Source: Mansonella perstans | Taxonomy: Eukaryota; Nematoda; Chromadorea; Rhabditida; Onchocercidae | Direction: 5' to 3' | Length of the DNA stretch: 64,000 nucleotides | NCBI GenBank assembly: GCA_037074765.1 | Contig: JBAMDO010000136.1 | Coordinates: forward strand, 86,833-150,832 | Shown here: piece by piece, positions 32,760 to 42,475 of the stretch | Layout of the letters: every line of letters starts with the position of its first letter | Numbering within the stretch: the first letter of the stretch is position 1 | Made by a program: the position numbers and the translations under genes | Notes under the pieces: model-generated | Databases searched by the model: none | Told to the model about the DNA's origin: nothing | The model's input: only the letters and a program-made list of their open reading frames with translations

Positions 32760-34990
32760 GCAGAAAATAATACTAACCATAAAAAATTTCAAACAGTACT
32801 AATATTGAAGAAAATTATATGACTTATTTCTACTTCATCTTTACAGTATGTAAACTTTTCGATAGTTTGATAAATTTTAATCTTATACAATTCGAAATTC
32901 GCAAAAGGATTACGAAGAAGCATAGGCGAATAAATTTCTATCAATGCTATAATAATTAAATTCAGCTAAAAGTTATGAAGTAATAATGAAATGAGAAAAT
33001 GACATTTATTATGATGATATGGTTGATGATAATAATGATGTCAGAAAAAATCGAAGCAAGTTTTCCTTCAAATACTTTGATTTCAACAATTTATGTATTT
33101 TATCTGATGTATTGATTGTAACTGTGTAGCATGTAATGAATGGTAATGTTTCAATTTTATCCTACGGCTCAAATCATCATTCTACTGCAATAGACAAGGT
33201 TCATTTTTTGCAACTCTTCCTTCTATATATCTCATTGCTTAAATTCCAATGTTTGCGGTAGTAGACTGGGCAGAAATTGTGACACTAAGTTCATGCTCCT
33301 AACCTATCAGTATGCAATTCTTTTTCTATCTGTTCCAGCATGTGATTTTTTCTTTATGAATTCATAGTCACCAATCGTACAAGACTATATGATGAATCCT
33401 TTGTGTAGCTTAGATACCTAAATCTAACTCGGAAATCAAGCATTTATTCTGTACGAATTTTTCTTATAAGAAATTGTAGAATTTAAAAGACGAAGACCAT
33501 ATCATTGAAACTTATTACCATTCTCTGTTGAAAATTGTTTTTGACATATTGCTATAAAATGAATGAATAGATGAACATTCATTTCTGTGATATTCTAATT
33601 TATTTTCAATGTTGAAACTTTTGCAATGAAAACGTAGCAAGAAGTCATATATGTATGATGTAATAAAAGAGTTTTCAAAAATGATGATAAAAAAAATTAA
33701 ATGTTAAAGAATAATCTTACAATAATTTTATCGATTAAATTCATATCAATTATAGTAAAATAGTTAATTGAAGAAAAAAATTATGAAATAAGCTATTGTA
33801 TCCATTAAAGAAATGAATGCTAATCAGATTTCTCAAAATGTTCCCAGCTAGCCAGAGTATAAGCAAGGTGAAATTATAATAATTGACCAGAAGATCTTCA
33901 TATGAGAGAAAGTATTAAATTATATAATTTAACACGTGTATGTGGATATGTTTGTATTTGAGTACACGTATTTTTGTATGCGTAAGTATAAACGTGTATG
34001 TGCGTGCATGTATGTTGCTATCGGGCCATTATTATTTGTATTGGTGATAGCTCAATCAATTATCCCTGTGATACAAACAACTATTAATCAGTCGTATCAA
34101 ATAACACAGAAGGATTTAATAAAATTCTTAATGAATTTTAAATCTTTGGATTGGACAAATTATTGATTTTGAAAAATAAAATTCAAAATTTTCTAAATAG
34201 TTTCCCAACTTTCAATTTTTAAGTTGCTTTTCATTTTCTAAACTGTAACTTCGAGGAGTTTTATTTGTTGAACAATTTACGGTATATTAGCAAATTAAAA
34301 AACAAATTAATTCGCACTAAGTGAATGTTATTTGAATTTTAAATAGATCAAACAAATTCAGTAAAGAAAATAGAAATTCTGCTGCTAACTTCAAGTTATT
34401 ATTAGTATTTAATGAGAGGATTTACGTGAGTAACAAAGGATTAATATCTGCCTCATCTTAACTTTTAATTAAAATTTCGATAACTCACTAATGATATACT
34501 GATCATACATTTTGATCACTCAGTGATATACCGATAGCATACTTTGATAACTCACAATTACACTAATAATACATCAATCAATTGAATGGAATTTAAAACA
34601 AAATTTTTTAAAAGTAAAGTGGTTCTATAATGTCATTGCGTCATACAACATTTTATAAAATTTATTTACGTTTCTAAACAAACACGAGTGAAATTTTTCA
34701 CGTACATTTTTCCCTTTTTAATTTTAAACATGATACAACAAAATTTTATTATTTCAATGTTTGTGCGCTATTTTATTGTGTGTTCCATATTATTTTGATC
34801 TAAGAAATCACGTAGTTGATGTAATTCTCTGTTTTAACATTCTAAGCAGACTGTCTTAACAAGATATGTAAGAAATATTTGGTTGATTGATTAAGTAATT
34901 GATCGATTGATTGATAATCGATCAATTAATTGGCTGATTTAAAAATGTGAGCGTCAGAAAAATTCTAAAAACCATAAGAAAAGAATTTAT
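32760..34990. other. Region without a supported gene
   Basis: AT-rich with a GT-rich microsatellite at about 33935-34013. A plus frame directly after the microsatellite (34014-34166) reads VAIGPLLFVLVIAQSIIPVI and ends in a stop at 34164; it is hydrophobic and could be an exon, but no partner was found. A perfect 11-bp-arm inverted repeat lies at 34896-34928 (arm TAATTGATCGA). Confidence 0.4.
34896..34928. repeat. Short perfect inverted repeat
   Basis: Arms TAATTGATCGA and TCGATCAATTA flank an 11-base spacer. The surrounding DNA is rich in GATTGAT words, so it may be a by-product of simple-sequence drift. Confidence 0.7.
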
Positions 34991-35534
34991 CAAAAATTTC
35001 CAATATTTTTTCTTTTTCGCAGAAATAAAAACATTACTCGGTTGAGCAGATTAGATTAATATGCTCTGGAATTTAGCACTAATATAAAATCAAATTAAAT
35101 TTAAAACAATTGGTTTATTGAATTCTTTTTCATTGGATTTTTTTCCTATTATTTTATATTATTTCGCTTCAATGTTTTCAAATCTTTGAAATTGAGATGA
35201 TATTTGCGAGAAGTGAAAATTGCATCGTTTTCATCTTTTATTGATTTAAATGTGCTAAATAATTTCATCGAATCTTTGTTCTGAATCCATATTCATTTTA
35301 GCATGATTTTCAAATTTATTTCATGCGTCTTTGTGTGTGTGCATGCATACGCGTGTGTGCGCTTCTAAATTAGGCGCATTAATATTTTATTATTTTCATA
35401 TGCAATATGTCAATATGTAATGAAAATAACTGAAAAGTGATTTATAATATCAGTTGATGACTTCAATTCTACTTAAGGATACTTTTTACTATAACTTTTT
35501 ATTCAAAAAACTTTTTGCTATAACTTTTTACTAT

Positions 35535-35669
35535 AATCAATTTTACTATAACGCATATGTGTTGTAATCGAAAAAATATCTGAGAGATGTTAAAAAAAAT
35601 AAAATGAAAATCAGAAATATCTCTCATTTTTCGATTACAACACATATGCATTCTAGTAAAATTGTAGTG
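35535..35669. mobile_element. Hairpin MITE-like element, complete
   Basis: The left arm (CAATTTTACTATAACGCATA, then TGTGTTGTAATCGAAAAA) is the imperfect reverse complement of the right arm ending ATGCATTCTAGTAAAATTG. The arms are separated by a short AT-rich centre that itself contains inverted TATCTGAGAGAT / ATATCTCTCAT words. It is about 135 bp with no coding capacity, as expected of a miniature inverted-repeat element. The left flank repeats ACTATAA, which may include target-site or array duplication. Its right end abuts the start of the serpin duplication at 35671. Confidence 0.65.
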
Positions 35670-35670
35670 T

Positions 35671-35840
35671 GTAGAAGAAATACGGAAGATGAATTCCTTC
35701 TTCCCATGTGTACCAAGTGAAAATAATTCAGTCGATATTGCAACAAAAGGACTTCCTCCCGCAAAGCTTAGACTACAAAAACTACTGCAACACCTTGCGA
35801 CCCGAAAGCGGATAACTCCAATGTGAATATCAGTCAACAA
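35671..35840 (+). mobile_element. BEL/Pao retroelement remnant, tail only
   Basis: This reads VEEIRKMNSFFPCVPSENNS followed by VDIATKGLP, the stretch between RNase H and integrase in BEL/Pao polyproteins. It is the duplicate of the 3' part of the longer remnant at 42080-42475 and has no complete domain. Confidence 0.75.
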
Positions 35841-36142
35841 AGAATTTGAAGACAAAGAAACACGGATCGCTGCCTCTCAACCAAGTGAGGTAATATCGCC
35901 TGCAGACGCCAAATGGTGCTAATCAGACAAGTGCAGACGGAAGGACTCAGCGAAGAAAAAAAGGAAAAATGGAATTGTACTACGATGACCTGAAATTATG
36001 GAGAACACAAAGTCGATTGTATTTTTATTGTTTCTATATATGGGCTTGTGACTTGTGAAAAGATTTGAATTTATATATTTCCCGGAAAACCAAAAAACTT
36101 CTTTCAGATAATCAAAGAAGCAGAATTAAAAATCTCTTGCAT

Positions 36143-37022
36143 TGTTGTGAAAGTTTTTGTGAGTGGTCAACTTGTGGGTTAGTGTTTCCTAAAGTTTGTT
36201 TAGGACTTGTGTTGTTGGTACACTTAACTGTGTATGTGATGAATTGTGATGGAGTAAACGGGTTGAATTGAATGTTGTGATAAGTTGTGGTAGAGAGAAT
36301 GGGTTGAATCGAATTGAATGCGCAGTCACGATCTCAAACTTGGGTAATTAAACCGTTTATTAATAACATTAACAAACACTGATTTATAATGATAATACAC
36401 GAAACGCGGAGTAATACACAAAACGCGAAGTAATCGTATAATAAAAAGTGATATAATAAAAGGGGAGGAATTGGATAGATACCAACCAGTCTGGAACTGT
36501 TGAGCGAATTAAGTGATGCTTATTGAAGATTTAACAGTTTATATATGGTGTGAAGATGAGGTGGAGACTATAATGGTTAAAGATCATGATGAGTAGTAAA
36601 TGAGTGATATTTGATAGGAGAAGCCTGGATTCATGCCAATTAGTCTGGAAATGATTAAAACATTTATGTTGCTTGTATATTGCATGTAAGCATTATCATC
36701 AAACAAAGGAATTCGGCATGTGGCTGTGTTTAATAAGATATTAGCTGCAGCTGCCTGTATGCTGCTTGTATAAGATGCGACAGCTGGTAAATGAAAAGGA
36801 AGATGAGGTGTAGATTACAACGGTCCAAAGATCATAATGAGTGTAGTGAGATGACAGTTGATAGGGGTAAGAAGTTGGAATAATTAACGATATTAAAATA
36901 ATGGACCAAAATCATAGTGAATGTAAGTTAACCAATTGATTGATGGGATATCTGTATTTTATAGAATTCATTCCCCTTTGATTAAGATTAGGTTTATTTT
37001 ATAATTCGCTAATTTCGCGACA
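36143..37022. mobile_element. Solo LTR, 880 bp, with 5-bp target-site duplication
   Basis: The segment starts TGTTGTGAAAG and ends ATTTCGCGACA, the TG...CA ends of an LTR with short inverted termini. It is flanked by TGCAT at 36138-36142 and 37023-37027. The homologous site in the right serpin copy (42778-42782) has a single TGCAT and no insert, so both the boundaries and the duplication are directly visible. There is no coding capacity; internal imperfect repeats are present (a GATGAGGTGKAGA segment near 36553 and 36803). A 5-bp duplication suits BEL/Pao and Gypsy; family not proven. Confidence 0.93.
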
Positions 37023-37189
37023 TGCATGAATACGCAGTGCTCAACCAACATCACCAGTGAAATGGATGATCGATAAACGGTGATAAAAATTTTTTAGGAA
37101 AATCATATCAGCATCATATTTTCACAGCATGGTTGGATTTAAATATTCCTATTCGAAAATTTATTGCAAGCACAGAATAAAAATAAAAA

Positions 37190-39163
37190 TTATCCGAGGA
37201 ATGGCCTGACAAATTGGCCTGCAAACAGAACGGTTTTCAAGTCCTGAATGATTGCAAAGAGGAATGGTTGATCAGCAACAAAGTTGTACGGAGAAATAGG
37301 GTGGTATAACTTAGCTGCAGTGAGTTGAAGATCTTCAACTGGTTCCGTACCTTTTTCACTTACCTGTAAGTAAATGTTCAGGTCTTTATGTTTTTGCCAA
37401 ATTATTCATCAAAAAAGAAGTTTTCATTAAATTTTTCATTAAAGAAAAATTCACACAAACCTCAATGAATCCTGAATGGATAAATTTACTAAAAGAAATT
37501 GGCGTTGGATCATTTAGAAGCTCTCCGAAATTAGCACTTCGTTTGAATACATCTGTGATGCCAATTTCCCTCAGCACTTTTTCCAGATTCAGTTCTACTT
37601 CCACTCGGAATTTTGGCAGTAAAATCTGAAATTAAAACAATTTTTAATAGATATCATCAAAATATCTCCAACAGTTGTTTAAGGAAGAGAGACGAATAAA
37701 ACAAGCAGAAACAGTAATAAGCAACAAAATCAACTGCCGGGATTTTTTTATCTTTCACATTCATATGCACTAACTTGTTCAATAGATTATTAGAATTGGA
37801 TGAATGACTTACAAAAACACGTTTCCTCTGTGCATCACCAATATATTTAAGTATCTTTTCGCCTGTCAAATTTTTTAGGACATTAGATAAGCCAAAACGT
37901 TTTTTTGGCAAAATGAGAACCATCTCTACTTTATCACCAACAAAAGGCATTCTGATAAGTTTCACAGATTGTCTCTATAATACAGTACATCTTCCGTTTT
38001 TCGCATCATCGGTATCTGAATGAAGGTAAGTGAAGATAATTAAGTGGAATATTCAAAGATTAATAATCAATGACTTCTACTTACAACAAATATTAACATA
38101 CTTACCAGTTTTGTTTCTTCTCTAGAAATGCAAAAGTTTTGTTTGCTAGTTATTTCCCGCATAAATGTTTTGTTCCACATGCCTGCCAAATAAATTCTAT
38201 TCATAAACAATATATAGGTATCCCTGTTGGCATCATCCACTGTTATCCGATCTGTCATTCTATTATCTTTTATAGTGGTAATCCATTCATCTATTTCCTG
38301 AAAAGGAGTTTCACTTCACGGTAATAAATCTAATGATGAAATTTGTAGGCTAAAAAAACAATAGCAACAACAACCATTTCACCTATTCTGTTTGTCTTCA
38401 CCTTCTTCTATTTATATGACTTTTGTTTGTACATAATCTAATCATACCTCAAAAAGGTCATCTTTTTCCGTCAAACTGACTTTATCCAATGCCACGTTGA
38501 AGTAAGCCTCAAGTATTCTTGAGAAGCTTTTTTTTGTACGTATTCCCTCCTTTACGTATAACTGATTTATTAAATGCAAAACGTAATCATTGTTTTCTGC
38601 CTGCGTGATATCATCCAGAATTGTCTTGAAGTACACTCGAAATTCTGGTGTGCTTGCATCTGAGAATTCAGATTTATGGTAAATTTAGAAACGATCAATT
38701 TAACATTTTTGAAATGTCCCTATCCACAGTATGAGCTATTGGAACCTTTTTAGTGGTTTCTTAATAGCAAAGGCAATCCTTCGAGCTTAAAATTTTCAAT
38801 CTATAATTACTTCCTCCTACAACATCACGCAACTGTTGGTTCGTTTTGCCTTTCGTTGCAAGAAAAACCATGAAAAGTGAGGTTGACACTGCAAGAGGAG
38901 ATAAGACGGCTGATTCATCATCTTTTGCTACTTTTTGCAGTAAATCAACCGCAAAATTCCACTGCGCACGATTTGTTAAGGAACTGAAAAATTCGGTTAC
39001 TGTAAAAAAAATAAGAAAGTTATCGTTATGAAAGAATATATAATTGCTTCAAAAATAATCATAAGAAATTTTAAATTCTCTTGCCATACATTTCTCCAAA
39101 TATAAAAATGATTTGAGTGCTCCCAATGAGAAGCAGTACGACAGTGATTTTTTGATTGATCAT
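37190..39163 (-). pseudogene. Secreted serpin, left copy, with 1-base frameshift
   Basis: Seven exons as in the right copy: 39163-39090 (signal peptide), 38983-38811, 38659-38448, 38297-38106, 38015-37813, 37625-37461, 37363-37190. Exon five is 203 bases rather than 204: after LYYRDNL the left copy lacks one T/A pair (plus strand CACAGATT near 37970 versus CACAAGATT), so the frame ends at once and everything from helix F/strand 3A to the reactive loop is lost. All splice sites and the other six exons remain open, so inactivation looks recent. A sequencing or assembly error in a short run is the main alternative. Confidence 0.75.
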
Positions 39164-40113
39164 CCCAAAATATCAATACGACACTGAAAATGCTGTAATT
39201 ATCATCCGACAAGAATACTGTTTCGATCTCCATGCATTATTATTATGACATTGAAAAATAAAATCAGTGAATGAATAATTTTTCAGAATTAGTAATTTTA
39301 AAATTTAAGTTTAATCGCGAGTGGATCAACTATGGTATGGATGGCAAATGGACAAACGTATGGAATCGGTTGCTGAAGAAATGCTGAACTTATTTATTTT
39401 ACGGATTTGCAGGTAAGCACTGGCACAGTCTCTTGGTAAATCAATCCTCCTAAATGCAGAAGCATTTTTTTCATTCTAAAAACACTTCTCAATAAAAAAT
39501 ATATCAAAACATTTCATATGTTTTGCACATCATTCAGCCTGTTCAAACAGTATGAATATCTGTTTTTATGTTCTGACAGAGCTGAGTGGATAGGTGTTTT
39601 AATTATTTGCTCACCCCAACAATTATTTCCAACAAAGCAAATCTTCCTGAACTTTAGCTGTTAATGATTATTTCTGCTATCAAAACAATGTATTTTTCTA
39701 AGCGCTAACAAACTAGCTTTGCTTAACAAAAAAAAAAAATTTATTACAAATATTTCTCCGCCTCATTTTTTTGACTTCAATTCATTGACAGTTTTCAATG
39801 TTGCGCTTTTATGGGAATATACGATATTGGACCACGAAAAACGTTGGCCATATTGAACTTCACAGATTTTTTCTTCAAATGAAAACATAAGAAAACTAAA
39901 AAGACTAAACAACAAAATTTCTAATAAATAAGAAAAAATTTTGATTGCTTCAATGTATCGTCCTAACCAATGAAATGACTACTACGGTTATATTGCAAAC
40001 AGTCATTTAGAGTTATCTTCGCTATTGTGTTAAGTAATTTCTTCTTGACGACTTGTTTTTTCCGGGAAACATTTACTATGCCAATGAAGAATACGAAAAG
40101 GCTACAGAGGTCT

Positions 40114-40670
40114 AGAGACTCGAACCGACAATAAGAATCAATCAATAAGATAGCTGAAAAATCAATAAGATAGCTGAAAAACTGTGGGAGAGGCGGAAGA
40201 TGGAAGAGGTTAATAAAATAAAGAGACTCGAACCGACAATAAGAATCTTATCACCGGAAGAGATAAATGTAAGAGCGATAGGAATGAACGAAATGAATTC
40301 AACAAGCCAAAAAAGAGTACTGAACAAAAAGGTAGGAGGGAAAATCCATATAAAGTACGCCAGAAGAAAGTAACAGATATGAACCAGCACATGAAAACTC
40401 ATGGTGAGTAAGCTCTACTGTTGTAAAAACAAAAGTTTTTCTCTGTCAAACAATATGAAAATCCATGAGAGGAATCATACCGGGAAGAGAGCTTACCCTT
40501 GTATAACATGCAATAGAAATTTTCCTGATCTAGCCAATACGAAACGTCATAGGAGAACTCACGCCAATGAGAAGCCGTACCTTTGCATCATATACAAGAA
40601 AAACTTCCGAACAAAAAGTTTGCGGTCACACATGTTAACCCATTGAAAAATAGTCCTCTCTTCCTTTGTT
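40114..40670 (+). pseudogene. C2H2 zinc-finger gene remnant
   Basis: The frame from 40401 holds one complete finger (YPCITCNRNFPDLANTKRH, then RRTH; Cx2Cx12Hx3H) between two damaged ones: the first lacks a cysteine (YCCKNKSFS...HERNH) and the third has Tyr for the second cysteine (YLCIIYKKNF...HMLTH). Linkers HTGKRAYP and HANEKPY are of TGEKPY type. Upstream frames hold further pieces (MNQHMKTHG; SPEEINVRAIG) in other phases with stops, so the parent gene is broken. It starts exactly where the serpin duplication ends and carries two direct repeats: 26 bp at 40114-40139 and 40222-40247, and a tandem 20-mer near 40141-40180. Confidence 0.7.
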
Positions 40671-42079
40671 CTGTATACCATAAAAAGGAAATATGTTCAA
40701 ACTATTTTAATCGCAAAATTTGATGTAATAAAGGATTATTAATAAGGAAAAGAGTGCTGACTCAATAATGAAAACTTCTTCCCACTCTTTCTCGTTTTCA
40801 GATTTCCTAATTGTTCCCAAAAATTTTGTTTTTCGTTAATTCCATAAAATAACTCGAAAATTTCAGATATAAAAGTATAAGTTAGTCTTTTTTCGAAAAA
40901 ACCCATTTGAATGCTGAATTTGAATCCAGTTAGTGTGAATTATATTGATAAAGTGATTTATCAAACGGTAACCATTTTTAATTGACTGAATTTGTTTGCT
41001 TTTATAGGATTTCAATCTAATTCAAAGCTACTGCATAACTAAATTGTAAAATCTCATCATTTCCTCAATTCTACAAAAGGATGCATTTATTGCACATACC
41101 AAACTCTGGAATATGTTTATTTAATGATATTTAATCTTCGATTCATTTACAATTGTTGTAAAATATACCAGAGAAAGTTGAAATTGAAAACATACTGAAA
41201 ACTACTCTTTTTCGGTGATTAACTTTACCATTCAATCCACTTATGTTTAGAAAGTAATTACCAGTAGTTACCATTCCCGTATTTATTTTAAATTTCAATA
41301 AAAGCCAGACGAAAAGAACGCTTTTTTTTCATCCCTTCACTTTTTGTAAGAATAAATCAGAACTGATTAAAATTATTTACGAGAAAACACTTTTTGCATC
41401 AATCTTAGTAATCGAAATCAAGATAATTAATTCATGAAAATGAAATATCAATTCTTTTTGATAATTTAAAGTGTCGAAAAAGCTATGGACGATAGACATT
41501 TATTCAGATTGTAATATTAAGATCACAGAATAGTAAGCGGTACAATTTTAACTATTAAATCCATACCTCTTCCTAAATCCCGTTTCTCTCGACAAAAATT
41601 GACCGTTGTTTCGTAATGAAAGTCGGCTGTCGTTCAACTTTGGAATGTTAAAGGAAGAGTAAAAGAAAGGAATAACTGCTAATTGAAGCGGTGGTGGATA
41701 AGCATGCGCCTCTGATTATAAAAATTAGTAAAATGATGCAGCTTTTTGCGCTCTTCTTGGCATTTTATTCCTTGCTCTAAGTTTTTTCTTTCAACATTTT
41801 TAAAATCTGTAAATACAAATAATCATTCAAATATACAATATACCGTAATAAAAAAATTATCGTAATTTTGGATGAGTGCAACTGTCTTTAAAAAAAGTTC
41901 CCAAGAAATTATTTTTCACTATTGATTTTGGAGTAGGGATGAATTTCCAAGGCTAATCACAAAGATCTCAGATCAGCAATTCCACGTCCTCACGGACGAT
42001 CAGGGGTTGAGTGCATCAAATGTATTCAGCAGCGATATACATTTTAAGCAAACATATCGACGAAAAAAATAGCACAGTA
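40670..42079. other. Spacer between serpin copies, no gene seen
   Basis: Unique AT-rich DNA between the zinc-finger remnant and the retroelement remnant. I see no coding exon. A slightly GC-richer part near 41930-42080 may be more of the decayed retroelement. Confidence 0.45.
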
Positions 42080-42475
42080 TCACGCATCAGGTGCTGAGTG
42101 CATCAAAATCCGCTCCATCAAAGATATAAGTTTACCACAGTTCGAATTATTAGCAATACTTACTGATGTACGAGTAGCCAACTTTGTTATGAAGCAACTG
42201 AATCTGGAAAAATCCCAGTAATGTTGTGATCGGATTCGAAATGCGCGATCAAAAATATAAAAATGATACAAAAACGATCAAAATTACTGCCTAGTTTTGT
42301 ACAAAATCAGGTAGAAGAAATACGGAAGATGAATTCCTTCTTCCCCTGTGTACCAAGTGAAAATAATTCAGTCGATATTGCAACAAAAGGACTTCCTTCC
42401 GCAAAGCTTAGACTACAAAAACTACTGCAACACCTTGCGACCCGAAAGCGGATGACTCCAATGTGAATATCAGTC
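42080..42475 (+). mobile_element. BEL/Pao retroelement remnant, RNase H to integrase linker
   Basis: Plus-strand frames read LPQFELLAILTDVRVANFVM then KQLN (about 42120-42215), the strongly conserved pre-RNase H segment of BEL/Pao elements, then a damaged SD-R- segment (expected WSDS), then SFVQNQVEEIRKMNSFFPCV and PSENNSVDIATKGLP (42263-42466). Stops and frame changes show it is dead. Its 3' half, from 42311, belongs to the serpin duplication. Confidence 0.82.

Larger units (their letters stand above)
35671..40113. repeat. Serpin segmental duplication, left copy
   Basis: About 4.44 kb, matched at 42311-45830. It includes the Pao remnant tail, the solo LTR (only here), all serpin exons and about 0.95 kb upstream of the serpin start. 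After removal of the LTR and one target-site copy the two copies are nearly co-linear; a 38-bp length difference is explained mainly by a deletion in the right copy near 44120. The match ends at GAGGTCT (40113). Confidence 0.92.

Noticed and set aside
35499..35855. 118-residue minus frame across the hairpin element and duplication start
   Set aside because: It spans unrelated segments and is the antisense of the BEL/Pao remnant; the sense strand gives the recognisable protein motif.
36143..37022. Insertion in the left serpin copy as a novel regulatory intron or gene
   Set aside because: TG...CA ends, a 5-bp target duplication and the exact empty site in the other copy identify it as a solo LTR.
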